Source: a virus. From it: 59,183 nucleotides of DNA. The position numbers and the translations under genes are program-made. Where the stretch lies: positions 1-59,183 of the IMG/VR virus record IMGVR_UViG_3300049489_000417. The stretch is one strand, 5' to 3'. A model generated the notes under the pieces. That model searched no databases and was not told the origin of the DNA. It saw only the letters and a program-made list of their open reading frames with translations. This document shows positions 25,701 to 34,499 of the stretch, one piece after another; position 1 is the first letter of the stretch; every line of letters begins with the position of its first letter.

Positions 25701-26504
25701 TTACCCCTGAGTGTACGAAACTCCGCCGGTTATGTTACTCGTTGTACTAGTACCGGGGATGAAGAAGACGAACGGCACGGAGTTGTCGTACATGCGCGGC
25801 AGACCACCAGTAATCGCGTCAATCGCTGCAGGGTAACCCGATGACCCCATAGCGATACGAGCAAGTTCGCGGTATGCCACGAGGTGCATGGTGCCAGAGG
25901 TCCACGTAGCAGAGAGCGTGAGGGTCTGCACAGACCTCACACCCACGTCGCCGGCTGCTAAACCGATTGGGTAGAACGTACCCGCGATAGACGATGCGAC
26001 GGTGGCGTTTATATTAGTGCCGCTCTTTCCTGCCGTCCCGGCGCTGTTCGTGTAAGACACGGTGATAGTGGGTGTGCCCGAACCAGTAGTGCTGCTGATC
26101 TCCACACCGAGGTACACGCCGGCTCCGTTAGTAGAACCGTCGCGGTCGCGCGCCGGCCAAGCAACAGAGTTGATCGTTTGCGCGCCGGTGGAGGTAATCG
26201 TGAAGCCCGAGTTGTGCCAGAGCCTGTCGGCTATTACGATCACACCCCCGACTGTTGCGGCGAACGTTGCGTTTGCGAGGTAAGTATTACCTGCCCCGGG
26301 ATTAGCGAAGGGAATCTGACCAGCGTACGTAGTCAGCGCCGCGCCTGCTAGGCCTGGCGTGGGGGCAACTGCCGCTCCGGGGATACCCGCTAGGTAGAAC
26401 GTGGAGTGCGGTCGACCGGTAACCATCGTACCCGTGAGTGCCTTTGCAAACGTATGCGGAGGGAGCATGCCCGCGAGGACACCGTCTAGTGTAGTAATTG
26501 CCAT
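25701..26504 (-). CDS. Virion protein, paralogue of the upstream gene
   Basis: A 267-residue protein beginning M-A-I-T-T-L-D-G-V-L-A-G, clearly related to the next gene upstream (26509-27345). Shared parts are the N-terminal 15 residues, a V-S-Y-T-N-x-A-G-T block near residue 160, and F-Y-P-I-G-L with G-V-R-S-V-Q-x-L-T-L. It is beta-rich and probably an oligomeric tail or surface protein. The two genes are 4 bases apart and look like an old tandem duplication. Start supported by AGGGTGA just upstream. Confidence 0.75.
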   Translation of the reverse strand: MAITTLDGVLAGMLPPHTFAKALTGTMVTGRPHSTFYLAGIPGAAVAPTPGLAGAALTTYAGQIPFANPGAGNTYLANATFAATVGGVIVIADRLWHNSGFTITSTGAQTINSVAWPARDRDGSTNGAGVYLGVEISSTTGSGTPTITVSYTNSAGTAGKSGTNINATVASSIAGTFYPIGLAAGDVGVRSVQTLTLSATWTSGTMHLVAYRELARIAMGSSGYPAAIDAITGGLPRMYDNSVPFVFFIPGTSTTSNITGGVSYTQG

Positions 26505-26508
26505 ATTG

Positions 26509-27345
26509 TCACCCTATAGCTGAATAGACCGACATGAAAGTCGCTGGATTGTTAACGCCAGACCCGAGGCATATAACTTCGACGCACGCGTTTGCGTCGA
26601 TAGCGTCCCTGCCAACGAGGTGCAGAGCCGAAGCCGTAAGGCGCGCACCGCCGTACCTACCTTCAGGTCGGCGAAACGGGATAATCGTAAGTGGCCTGTA
26701 CGCCATTAGCCCAAAAGAGTTGCTCGGTGTCGAGAGCACTGTACACGATTGGACTGAAGTCACCGCCGTGTCGGTACCCTGTAGCGCAATCGGAAAAAAC
26801 CTCCCGGTCGTCGCGGAGGTATATGGTTGATATGGGGTAGCAATGGTCGTTCTACCGGGGGTCCCAGCTTCGTTAGTGTACGAGACCGTAAGAGTGTAGG
26901 CTGTTGTCGCGTTGGACTGCATGTAAACACCAAGCTGACATTTCAGCGAGCTACGCCACGCCGTGTGGCTTATGACCTGGGGGGTGCCGACAGTGGAACC
27001 TAACGTGTTCCTCCACACGGTATCTATAACCATGTACGTCTTATACGCCGGAAGACTAGCGGAGTTGTCGTACGCGCATGTAGCGCCGACTATATACGCA
27101 CTCGACGCTCCAAAGGACCTCAGCGTGCGTAAGTCGCCCGCATGTGGCGTAGCAGAACCTAGCACCGCCCCATTCAGGGTGTCAGTACCTGGTTCCTGGG
27201 TAGTAGTTTTTGTTGGGGGGGCCGTAATGCCGCTATTCACGAACTGCATCAAGGTCATGGCGTGCCCGGGCTCGCCTCCACCTTTAACGCATATCGCTGG
27301 CGGGCCGAGGCCCGCCAGCACGCCGGCTACCGTAGTGATAGCCAC
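26509..27345 (-). CDS. Virion protein, paralogue of the downstream gene
   Basis: A 278-residue protein. I take GTG 27345 because it gives an N-terminus (A-I-T-T-V-A-G-V-L-A-G) matching the paralogue at 25701-26504; a longer start would run into the previous gene. The shared core includes L-T-V-S-Y-T-N-E-A-G-T-P-G-R and F-F-P-I-A-L followed by S-V-Q-S-C-T. It has a longer N-terminal insert than its paralogue. Probably a tail or surface component; function inferred from position only. Confidence 0.7.
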   Translation of the reverse strand: MAITTVAGVLAGLGPPAICVKGGGEPGHAMTLMQFVNSGITAPPTKTTTQEPGTDTLNGAVLGSATPHAGDLRTLRSFGASSAYIVGATCAYDNSASLPAYKTYMVIDTVWRNTLGSTVGTPQVISHTAWRSSLKCQLGVYMQSNATTAYTLTVSYTNEAGTPGRTTIATPYQPYTSATTGRFFPIALQGTDTAVTSVQSCTVLSTPSNSFGLMAYRPLTIIPFRRPEGRYGGARLTASALHLVGRDAIDANACVEVICLGSGVNNPATFMSVYSAIG

Positions 27346-27350
27346 AACAA

Positions 27351-27773
27351 TTACGCCAGAGTGAAGATGGTGCCAGGCGTGGTGTTGTTGAACTTGACGG
27401 TGAAGGTCTCGCCGTCGTTCAGCGTAACCGCCGAGCCATAGTCCCACCACGCGATGAGGTTGTCCGAAGCCGCGGTGTCGTTGTACAGCACGGCGTAGCG
27501 GAACGGGCCGATGGCGCCGCCTGAGGCGGTAAACACAACCTGAGTACCCTGGACAGTGGCGGTGCCGCCAGTCTCGGACAGCGTAACCGTAGTTGTGTTA
27601 CCACCGGTTGTGTAGCCGTTACCAGCCGAGATCTGGGTGATGTTCGCCAGAATCGTGTTGGTGTTCACCGGGAGGGTGTTCGTGAGCGCGACTTTGAACA
27701 CGTGGGTGTCGAAGTCGTGCGTACCGTTGACCATCTGTTCGACGGTGTCCTGGAACTTGTTATAAGCTGCCAT
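27351..27773 (-). CDS. Common phage virion protein
   Basis: A 140-residue protein with AAGGAG before ATG 27773. Its features (Y-N-K-F-Q-D-T-V-E-Q-M at the start, T-H-V-F-K-V-A-L-T-N-T, I-S-A-G-N-G-Y-T-x-G-G, a R-Y-A-V-L-Y-N-D-T core, and D-G-E-T-F-T-V-K-F near the end) match a widespread family of small phage structural proteins. It is probably part of the tail or capsid surface; the exact location is unknown. Confidence 0.8.
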   Translation of the reverse strand: MAAYNKFQDTVEQMVNGTHDFDTHVFKVALTNTLPVNTNTILANITQISAGNGYTTGGNTTTVTLSETGGTATVQGTQVVFTASGGAIGPFRYAVLYNDTAASDNLIAWWDYGSAVTLNDGETFTVKFNNTTPGTIFTLA

Positions 27774-27784
27774 GTGACTACTCC

Positions 27785-28834
27785 TTAGTTGGTGTCGACC
27801 CAGAGGTCGTTAAGTTGCGGGTTGCTCGGCTGGGTAGGCCCAACCGTAATCTTACTAAAGCCGTCTGCGAATGTCGAGGCAAGCTTTGTAGTGCCTAGCT
27901 CTGCTATGGCGTTTTGCGCCGTGTTCGAAGTGATTCCTGCGGTTGGTGAGAACGTAATAGCGGACGCCGGGTGGGCTTCCGCATCTAGCCGCCCAGACAG
28001 GGCTGAGTGCGTAGTGATGCCGCCACCACCAGTTGTACTATCAACCAGCGCTACGCTGTCGACGTGCAAGTAGTGTGTACCACCCGTATTACCGGTGATT
28101 GGGTGATAAAAGCGCACTGCCACTGAACCAGCGTTTATGTACTCCTGCGGGTTGTCGATAACCACGACAACGTCGGTCAGGCCGTTCTGGCTGTTGAACG
28201 TCGTCTTTGTATCCCACAACAACGTGTCTTTGTTCCAGAAGTCGATCTCGCACAGGTGCGATCCACCACCTTGATAGCGCATAAATGCCCGGAACGAGTT
28301 AAACGTCTGTACGCCGGTAAACGTTACCTGCACATCGTAGCCGGGGATGCCAGCAACCTCCTGTACCAGCAGCATGTCCGCATCGTCGCGAGTAAGCAGC
28401 GACGCCAAATTACCCGAGACCGTGTTACCTACGCCCACTGTAAGGGACTGCGGGGCATACTCAGTAGACGTGAGCCACTTGAACTTGCCCGTAGCCGCGT
28501 CGTAAGACAGCAAGTAGCGGTCCGACGGGGGGTTGGCGATGTCGATGCCGGCCTCAGGGATCAACCCGCCTTTGTCTGTGTGATTGTGCGTGGTAATGAA
28601 CGACAGCAGCTCCTCGATAGCCGCCTGGGCCTGAGCTGCGGTCATCCCAACCGGAGTCTGCACGGTAATGACGCTGGCGGGGTGGCCGTCCGACTCGCGC
28701 CCGGTGAGTAAAGAGTGGTCGGTAACGCCGTCTACCCCCGGAGCGCCTTGCGGCGCGCCGTCAACAACGACGTAGTCGGGGTTAACCGACAGCAGTACCT
28801 CGCTGTCGCCGATAATGATCAGCTCGGTACTCAC
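27785..28834 (-). CDS. Tail fibre-like virion protein
   Basis: A 349-residue protein with GTG start overlapping the upstream stop (GTGA). The N-terminus ends in a short collagen-like bit (G-A-P-Q-G-A-P-G-V-D-G-V). Two copies of an H-S-x-L-x-G-R-x-D-x-x-A/G-H-P-A-S motif, at about residues 40 and 290, bracket a central beta-sandwich-like domain (residues 150-265) and an H-N-H-T-D-K-G-G segment typical of fibre proteins. The C-terminal P-S-N-P-Q-L-N-D-L-W-V-D-T is another common fibre ending. Likely a host-contacting or base part of the fibre. Confidence 0.75.
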   Translation of the reverse strand: MSTELIIIGDSEVLLSVNPDYVVVDGAPQGAPGVDGVTDHSLLTGRESDGHPASVITVQTPVGMTAAQAQAAIEELLSFITTHNHTDKGGLIPEAGIDIANPPSDRYLLSYDAATGKFKWLTSTEYAPQSLTVGVGNTVSGNLASLLTRDDADMLLVQEVAGIPGYDVQVTFTGVQTFNSFRAFMRYQGGGSHLCEIDFWNKDTLLWDTKTTFNSQNGLTDVVVVIDNPQEYINAGSVAVRFYHPITGNTGGTHYLHVDSVALVDSTTGGGGITTHSALSGRLDAEAHPASAITFSPTAGITSNTAQNAIAELGTTKLASTFADGFSKITVGPTQPSNPQLNDLWVDTN

Positions 28835-29418
28835 GTAGTCACCTCTTTGGTCACTACGACCGACCCACTAAGCAACTCAGTCACGACACCCGCCGGGGAG
28901 GCCATCTCGAGGTCGTAAACACCCTTGGTGAACGTGATCGCCTCTGTAATAGCTGCCGGGATAGTGATAGTGATCTTCTTCTCGGAGTTATCTAGCGCGA
29001 TGTATGGTGACACGTCGAGAAGCACGGTGCCGCCGACACGGTCCTTGATCTGCATACGCGCCGTGAAGCCAGTCATGTCGACCGGTGTGTTGTACTGCAC
29101 GTAGCCACCGGTAGTGTAGGCCTTGTACCCAGACGAGTTAATGTCGTTGATAGTAAGCGTGTCGCCGTCCACCGCGCTCGCTTTGTGGTAGTCCTTAGCC
29201 TTAGGTGGAGTGTTCTCAGCATTGATGTCAGTCATGCCCTTCACGGAGACGACTGCTACGCGCCAGCCTGTCGGCACGCCGTGCGTGGGGCACGTGATAG
29301 TTACTGGAGCTGACTGCGTAATACCAGTGATCGGTCTGTAGATAATAGGCGGCGCTTCCCATCGGAGCGTCTTGACGAGGGTCTTACCCATCGCAATTGT
29401 TATGTCATGCTTGGCCAT
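28831..29418 (-). CDS. Beta-rich tail protein
   Basis: A 195-residue protein starting M-A-K-H-D-I-T-I at ATG 29418, chosen over a start five codons upstream because it fits the ribosome site GGAGAC. It starts with a K-T-L-V-K-T-L-R-W strand and contains a central T-x-H-G-V-P-T-G-W-R-V loop, the style of phage baseplate or fibre-adaptor proteins with an N-terminal 'R-G-D/T-x-x' strand. It ends in Val/Thr strands. Located between spike and fibre genes, it may anchor fibres (inference). Confidence 0.65.
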   Translation of the reverse strand: MAKHDITIAMGKTLVKTLRWEAPPIIYRPITGITQSAPVTITCPTHGVPTGWRVAVVSVKGMTDINAENTPPKAKDYHKASAVDGDTLTINDINSSGYKAYTTGGYVQYNTPVDMTGFTARMQIKDRVGGTVLLDVSPYIALDNSEKKITITIPAAITEAITFTKGVYDLEMASPAGVVTELLSGSVVVTKEVTT

Positions 29419-29585
29419 ACATAGTCTCCGCAAACATGTACGCCGTCTATTTTATCGCGTACGTAGTAATCAATATCGTATGTTAGTACATAAATGACCG
29501 GCGAGGTACTCGCGTATGTGGCGATTAAGAGCCACGAAGTTACCGAGAAAGACTCAGTATCGAATGAGTCGTCGTCAAACGCCAC
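29403..29585 (-). CDS. Small virion-region protein, GTG start
   Basis: A 60-residue protein read in a different frame from its neighbours. GTG 29585 overlaps the last codons of the spike gene and is preceded by TGGGGA. The N-terminus [14 protein letters not shown] resembles small proteins I recall next to phage tail genes ('M-A-F-D-x-x-A-F-D-x-x-A-F'). It is followed by aromatic strands. It overlaps the next start by 16 bases. Confidence 0.6.
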
Positions 29586-31773
29586 GCCATTTATCCCCAG
29601 GTGTGCCGGCACCGGTCACACCTGCGCTGTTCATAGCCCTGACATTAGCGTCAACCTGCCCCGGCACTGTGAAAATTAACCCGTCTGTCTTCGCCTTGAC
29701 CGCCGCCACAGAAGCATTGTCAGGAGCGGTGTACCCTAGAGCAGCCAAACGGCTGGATACAGCGACGTCCAGGTAACCGGCGACTAGCTCACCTATAGAC
29801 CCAGCAAGCGTTAGGTCGCTGACCTGTGTATTCCAAACGTCAGTAGCGGCTACGTAGTTAGCGGAGATAATCCCTGCGGGTAGCCCGCGGTTCCAGTAGC
29901 CGAATTCCCCAGAATTCACAGCCACGGGGGTGGGTGCAGACACGCCATCTATCCATACACCTCCAGCCGCGCCTTGAACGGTGAACGTAAGCTTAAGCAT
30001 CCCATCCGCACCTGTCTGGTTTGTCCCGCCCACAATAAACTGCTGCCACGCATCGCGGACGCCTGTATTCTCAGTCCAGGTACTCGGTACGATACCGAGG
30101 CCGGACAAAGTGACTGTGACCGGATAAGAGGTCCCGTAGGCCGTGTTCGCGTAGACGTAACCAGACACCGTTACGGGCTTATTGTCAGGGGCGTATACCG
30201 CCAGCTCGAACGACGCGGGGGCCGATGCGTTATGCGGAGCGAACTTGAGCGATACACCAGACGGGTCTTTGGAGAACGCATCATCGCGCGTGATAACCGC
30301 TCCCGGAGTATAGATCTCCTGGTTAAGCGGGGATCCATTCTTGTCGGATATAGTTACCCGTGATGTCGTCGACGCATCTTGTATGCGCACCCCGCCCGTC
30401 GCCGTCGCAACTACTGGGGTAGCCTGAAACTCGCAGTTATCAAACAACACATCCAGGGCGGAACCGTAGCCAGACGCCCGCACCAGATACGAACTAGGCG
30501 CCGAGAATGGGAAGATGGAGCCTATGGTGCAGTTCACAAACTTGGCCCCATAGCAAGCGTCGAACGTAGCGAAGTCCACACTAGCTCCGAAATCGCAGTT
30601 GTGGAACTCGGGGCCAGTCGCGGCGGACATATTCAGCGACCTAAACGACGCGCCATAAAACTTGGAGTTATAGAACCGGCACGTAACACCACCTTGCGAA
30701 TACCCGCTGTCCACCGCGGTTCCTGACCTATAAACGACCACGCCACTAAAGTCGCAAACGCTCCCAGATCCGGTGTATATCGGCCCGCGCGTATTGTTGC
30801 TCGCAATAGCTATGTTTTCGATGGTCGGGCGGATTCGTATGGAGTGCATCGAGATCCCGACGCTCAACGTGTTCAAGGTAGTGTAGAACGAGCAGTCCCG
30901 TAGCGATACCGGGTTGATGGTTGGTAGCCCACTAATAGTTATGGCCCACCCCGACCACTTATATAGCGAAGCACTAGCCCCGTCCCCCAGATGGCTAAAT
31001 AGGCAGTAGCGAGCCACTCTTGTGTCAGCTGCCTGGGTAGTATTCCACTGTTGGGCCAGGTAACCAGGCGTCGCTGTCGCATGCGACTTGAGTACTACGT
31101 TGTGAGTAAAACAGCCGACCGCACCCCCAACGAGGTGCTGATTCACCAAGTTCCCCCCGGCCAAGGTCACAGAAGCCTCAGTACCTGCACCAGGCGTAAT
31201 AGACGCAACAGTACGCTCGTCATACTGCGTATACGTGCCGGTGGGGGCTAGGTAGAGGCTATCACCTACTACCCAACCAGTGGCATCAGCCACGTTTATA
31301 ACCGCCTGCCCTGCCGCAGCTGTCGACGTGAGCGTCGTGTTTACCCTACGCTCGGCTCCGTACGCATAAAACTGCGACCCGTTAATCGTTATAAAGCCGT
31401 ACTTCGCAGACGCCGGGACTGCAGATTTGTTAAGCAGCAATGTGGCTGTGTATTCTTTAGGAATCGGATCCGCAGCCGTACCGAAGTCGAAGACCCCCGT
31501 CGACTGAATGACGAAGTCACCAACCACGGTTAGTGAGGATGACACCGTACGGCTCGCCCTGATCGTGCCGTTTACAATGACCCCTCCGCCTGTTGCCGCG
31601 GTGGTAGATACCCCAGTAGCTGCGGTGTCGTCCCCCCACGTATAGGTACCGTCGATAGTAACGACGTGCCCTAGTGCGATAGTTACTTTATCGCCCTCTA
31701 TGGGCACCACACCGCCGACCCATGTAGTAGTCGATGATGCCGGACCAGTTTGCGCCGAAGTTATAGACGCCAT
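29575..31773 (-). CDS. Tail spike with right-handed beta-helix
   Basis: A 732-residue protein. Residues about 15-110 (T-W-V-G-G-V-V-P-x-E-G-D-K-V-T-I and the following strands) resemble the G8 domain. The middle (about 230-480) has the ladder of short strands with N-C-x-F/I motifs (R-D-C-S-F-Y, H-N-C-D-F-G, V-N-C-T-I-G, D-N-C-E-F) typical of a pectate-lyase-like right-handed beta-helix. A C-terminal region (about 500-640) looks like a carbohydrate-binding sandwich. Such proteins bind or cut surface sugars. No catalytic triad can be assigned by eye. Confidence 0.8.
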   Translation of the reverse strand: MASITSAQTGPASSTTTWVGGVVPIEGDKVTIALGHVVTIDGTYTWGDDTAATGVSTTAATGGGVIVNGTIRASRTVSSSLTVVGDFVIQSTGVFDFGTAADPIPKEYTATLLLNKSAVPASAKYGFITINGSQFYAYGAERRVNTTLTSTAAAGQAVINVADATGWVVGDSLYLAPTGTYTQYDERTVASITPGAGTEASVTLAGGNLVNQHLVGGAVGCFTHNVVLKSHATATPGYLAQQWNTTQAADTRVARYCLFSHLGDGASASLYKWSGWAITISGLPTINPVSLRDCSFYTTLNTLSVGISMHSIRIRPTIENIAIASNNTRGPIYTGSGSVCDFSGVVVYRSGTAVDSGYSQGGVTCRFYNSKFYGASFRSLNMSAATGPEFHNCDFGASVDFATFDACYGAKFVNCTIGSIFPFSAPSSYLVRASGYGSALDVLFDNCEFQATPVVATATGGVRIQDASTTSRVTISDKNGSPLNQEIYTPGAVITRDDAFSKDPSGVSLKFAPHNASAPASFELAVYAPDNKPVTVSGYVYANTAYGTSYPVTVTLSGLGIVPSTWTENTGVRDAWQQFIVGGTNQTGADGMLKLTFTVQGAAGGVWIDGVSAPTPVAVNSGEFGYWNRGLPAGIISANYVAATDVWNTQVSDLTLAGSIGELVAGYLDVAVSSRLAALGYTAPDNASVAAVKAKTDGLIFTVPGQVDANVRAMNSAGVTGAGTPGDKWRGV

Positions 31774-31786
31774 ACCCGGTCACCCA

Positions 31787-32425
31787 TCAAATGCCTCCGT
31801 ATGTAACAGTGCCGGCTTTGTGGTGGCGGCGGCGCGATTCTTCAGACGTCTTCATGCAGTACTTCACAAACGCGTCCATGAACTGCGAGGCCTTTGTCTC
31901 ATTCACCGTCTCCGCGTCCTGCTTGGAGAAGGCCAGATACTTCATCCAGTCGATCAGACACCGCTGGTGTTGAGCCGGGATCTCCGAGAGATCTAGTGCC
32001 AGCGGGAGTCGGAGCAGCACCAGACTGACTGTATCTGCACTAGCAGGGATAGGGCGCAGGCGGATGTTGTTATCGTCCACACCGAGCACAAGCCCCAGAA
32101 GTGCACCTGGGTTGTTATCAAGACGCGGTTGTGTTCCTGCATCCTGATGATCCTCCAGGTCTGTGATACTAAGTTCCTTGCCGTCGCTACGCTGAGCGTG
32201 CCTGATCTTCAAGATACGCGGATCGTAGGAGATAAAGACGTCCCCTGCGGAGACGGAGACCTCACACAGGGAGCTGGTTGCGTCTTTAATCCCGCCAGTG
32301 AGGCGCACAAACATGTTCTGCGCCTCGTCCATGTAGGAGTCGACCTCGTCATCCGACCACAAGTAGGGTCGAACTGTGTCGTCGATCTCTTTGCGGAACG
32401 CGGTTGCGAGGTCGTCTCGGGTCAT
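31787..32425 (-). CDS. Head-tail adaptor (DUF6682-like)
   Basis: A 212-residue mainly helical protein with the pattern of the phage adaptor family: an N-terminal R-x-E-I-x-D-x-V-x-P-Y-L-W-S-D-D-E-V with Y-M-D-E-A, then L-K-I-R-H-A, I-R-L-R-P-I-P, and a C-terminal helix with W-M-K-Y-L-A-F-S-K-Q-D-A-E-T. Proteins of this type sit below the portal and connect head and tail. Its ATG overlaps the upstream stop (TAATG). Position between capsid genes and spike supports the assignment. Confidence 0.8.
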   Translation of the reverse strand: MTRDDLATAFRKEIDDTVRPYLWSDDEVDSYMDEAQNMFVRLTGGIKDATSSLCEVSVSAGDVFISYDPRILKIRHAQRSDGKELSITDLEDHQDAGTQPRLDNNPGALLGLVLGVDDNNIRLRPIPASADTVSLVLLRLPLALDLSEIPAQHQRCLIDWMKYLAFSKQDAETVNETKASQFMDAFVKYCMKTSEESRRRHHKAGTVTYGGI

Positions 32426-32805
32426 TACACGGTTTCCTTGCTAGCCAGGTACTCTTTCCAGCAGTCGTCGCGTTCTTCGCGCGTGATGTCGAATCCGAGC
32501 ATCGGGTTCAAACGACGGAGGTCGGGGACACCAGAGCCGTTGAAATCACCGCGCTGGTTGCGCAGAGCCAACTTCTCCAGATTAGCCATAATGGCCTTCT
32601 TGCGCTCCTCGCCTGCCGGAGTAGCAATGTCGGCGCGCTCTGCCGGAAGGACGTCCGGCTTGCTACCATCAACCATCTCAGCACCCGCAGCAACCGCGTG
32701 CTTTACCAAAGACGGATGTACTTCTACCGGAATACCTTTCTCGAACTGCACATCCCGCCCTTCTGCGCGGATGATGTGGTTACGGTTAAGGATCATCTTG
32801 GGCAT
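32425..32805 (-). CDS. Hypothetical late protein
   Basis: A 126-residue protein with TAGGAG before ATG 32805. N-terminal strands (M-I-L-N-R-N-H-I-I-R and a F-E-K-G-I-P-V-E-V-H-P stretch) are followed by a helical, charged C-terminal half ending W-K-E-Y-L-A-S-K. I recall similar small genes between N4-type capsid genes and adaptors, without known function. It is the first gene after the capsid-unit terminator, so it may depend on readthrough or a promoter I cannot see. Confidence 0.7.
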   Translation of the reverse strand: MPKMILNRNHIIRAEGRDVQFEKGIPVEVHPSLVKHAVAAGAEMVDGSKPDVLPAERADIATPAGEERKKAIMANLEKLALRNQRGDFNGSGVPDLRRLNPMLGFDITREERDDCWKEYLASKETV

Positions 32806-32816
32806 TTCTAGCTCCT

Positions 32817-32856
32817 AAAGAAAAAGGGGGTAAGGGCTTATGGCCCTTACCCCCTA
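32817..32856 (-). terminator. Strong intrinsic terminator after capsid unit
   Basis: GGGGTAAGGGC and GCCCTTACCCC form a long perfect GC-rich stem around 32827-32855 with a TTAT-type loop. Read on the minus strand it is followed at once by a T-rich tract (32817-32825). It ends the transcript of the capsid and decoration genes. Confidence 0.9.
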
Positions 32857-32874
32857 TCTTACAACATTACCCCA

Positions 32875-33266
32875 TTAGTTGGGGTAGGTTTCATTGGCGC
32901 GACCCGGGATCGTGAAGGTGACACGGACCAGAGCCTTGCCGACTGTGCTACCGGAGGTGCCGGTAGCCAAGGTCAGCTGAACATCAGAGCCGTCGGAGAC
33001 GATGTGACGTACTTGGTAGCCGACGCAGCGGTGCCGAGCGAAGCGGCAACGGTGCCGCCGTCGAAGGCAGTGATGGTGAAGAACTCAACAGCCGAGACGC
33101 GAGCGCCGGCCGGGAGTTTGCACACGTTGAAGACCTGCGACGCGACCGTAGTGCCGATTGTGATATCCGAGCCACTGGTGTTGGCGATGGTGTCGCCAAC
33201 GTTGAACTCGAACTCAGCAACCAGCGGCCACTGTGCAGTACGGGTTGTTTGCAGTTTGTAAGCCAT
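32875..33266 (-). pseudogene. Capsid decoration-like gene with apparent frameshift
   Basis: From ATG 33266 (AAGGAG site) the frame runs 97 residues and stops at 32973. The bases downstream continue in the -1 frame without interruption as V-S-D-G-S-D-V-Q-L-T-L and end G-R-A-N-E-T-Y-P-N at 32875. The G-R-A-N-E ending is typical of small phage capsid-associated proteins that start M-A-Y-x-L-x-T-T-R-T-A-Q-W-P-L, as this one does. So both halves belong to one gene. The junction lies near 33000. Explanations are an assembly indel, a short deletion, or frameshifting; no classical slippery heptamer is present. Both halves look selected, which argues against an old pseudogene. Confidence 0.7.
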
Positions 33267-33281
33267 GTTGATTGCTCCTTA

Positions 33282-34364
33282 TTACTGGGCCACGTAGACA
33301 GAGACGACGCCGAAGTCTTCGGTAGTGCCCTGCGCTTGGGAGTAGAACTTCGGCTTCAGGAACCCGAGCATCTTCTGCACGGAGATACCTTGTTGGTTGC
33401 CGTAGTCGAACTCTTCTTCAACCCAAGTCGGGTTACCGAGGTCAGCCATACCGAGGGCTTGCGCGCCGCAGAACAGCATCTGGCAGGCCTGGGCGTTGGC
33501 GGCACCAAGAGCGCCGTGATACACGTTACGGTACTCGTGGATGTACAGGCCGTCGATCTTGACGGTCGCGCCGGTGAAGAGCGGGTTGCCGTCAGCACGG
33601 ACTTGCGCGTTGCGCAGGTTCGCGACGTAGTCGGCGTCCTTCTTCAGCTTAGCCATGGCTTGCGGGGTCAGGAACACGTGGTAAGTCTCCTCGCCGCCGT
33701 TCTCCTTGATGCCGCGGATGTAGTTCGTCTTCGCGTAGGCCTTCAGCTCGATGAACATGTTCCAGGTCGGGGTGTCAGCAGCGATGATGTTGGACATCGC
33801 GCCGTTGGCAACCAGGCCGTTGGTAGCATCCCACTGGAAGACGCGCTTCGAAGTGGGGGCGGTGACGTCAGAGGCGAACTCGAGGTACGGAAGATCCGAA
33901 CCAACGCGGTCAGTACCGTCGTTCTTCTTGGTGAACGGGACGCCGGACAGAGCCAGGAAGGCCATTTGGTCGACGCGCTCCGCAAGCCAGTACGCGAGAG
34001 CGTCTTTGGCGTTGTTACGGAATTCGACGATGGACTTCTGGTCAGCCATGCGACCTTCGTGCCGCGAAGCGTGACGGAGCTGGTCGATACGGATGACTTG
34101 TTCACCAGTCCGCATCGCCTCTTCGTTGCCTTCCAGCGTGCGGTCTCCAGCGATACCGTCACCTTCCAGATCATGCAACAGAGTGATAACGGCGCGGGCG
34201 CCCTTTTCAGTCTTCTTGAGCTCGTCAACCTTCTGAATCATCGAGTTCGCGCCGTTGCCGGTGAACTTGTTGACGAACGAGTAGTTACGCGCGGCTTTCC
34301 ACAGATCCATCGACCAAATGGTCTTTTGTTCATCTGTGAGCAAGCCAAAATTGGTCATTGCCAT
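33282..34364 (-). CDS. Major capsid protein, N4 gp56 family
   Basis: A 360-residue protein with AAGGAG before ATG 34364. It fits the N4-gp56/DUF4043 capsid family: an N-terminal helix with W-S-M-D-L-W-K-A-A-R, E-G-N-E-E-A-M-R-T-G-E-Q-V-I-R-I-D-Q-L-R-H, a H-E-G-R-M-A-D-Q-K loop, A-Y-W-L-A-E-R-V-D-Q, and later V-F-L-T-P-Q-A-M-A-K-L and W-V-E-E-E-F-D-Y-G-N. It forms the head lattice over the scaffold. It has its own promoter (34470-34499) and terminator, consistent with very high late expression. Confidence 0.92.
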   Translation of the reverse strand: MAMTNFGLLTDEQKTIWSMDLWKAARNYSFVNKFTGNGANSMIQKVDELKKTEKGARAVITLLHDLEGDGIAGDRTLEGNEEAMRTGEQVIRIDQLRHASRHEGRMADQKSIVEFRNNAKDALAYWLAERVDQMAFLALSGVPFTKKNDGTDRVGSDLPYLEFASDVTAPTSKRVFQWDATNGLVANGAMSNIIAADTPTWNMFIELKAYAKTNYIRGIKENGGEETYHVFLTPQAMAKLKKDADYVANLRNAQVRADGNPLFTGATVKIDGLYIHEYRNVYHGALGAANAQACQMLFCGAQALGMADLGNPTWVEEEFDYGNQQGISVQKMLGFLKPKFYSQAQGTTEDFGVVSVYVAQ

Positions 34365-34463
34365 GGTGATACTCCTTGAGTAAAGAAAAAGTGTACTTGT
34401 GCTAAATACGCTCTCTCACGGAGCGACCGGGCTTGTCTTTTCCATCCCAAGCTAGATGTGATT

Positions 34464-34484
34464 ACGCCAAGCATAGCTTGGCGT
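34464..34484. repeat. 9-bp inverted repeat over the capsid promoter -10 box
   Basis: ACGCCAAGC 34464-34472, ATA, GCTTGGCGT 34476-34484: a perfect dyad whose centre lies in the -10 element. It lacks a T-run, so an operator is more likely than a terminator. Confidence 0.8.
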
Positions 34485-34499
34485 AGTTAAGTGTGTCAA
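34470..34499 (-). promoter_or_regulatory. Sigma70-type promoter for the capsid unit
   Basis: On the minus strand TTGACA (34499-34494) and TATGCT (34475-34470) are separated by 18 bases, close to the bacterial housekeeping consensus. The -35 box overlaps the stop codon of the upstream gene. About 105 bases of untranslated leader lie between this promoter and the capsid start. Confidence 0.75.

Noticed and set aside
34464-34484. Capsid-leader hairpin as a transcription terminator
   Set aside because: No T-run on either strand, and it coincides with the -10 box of a near-consensus promoter.
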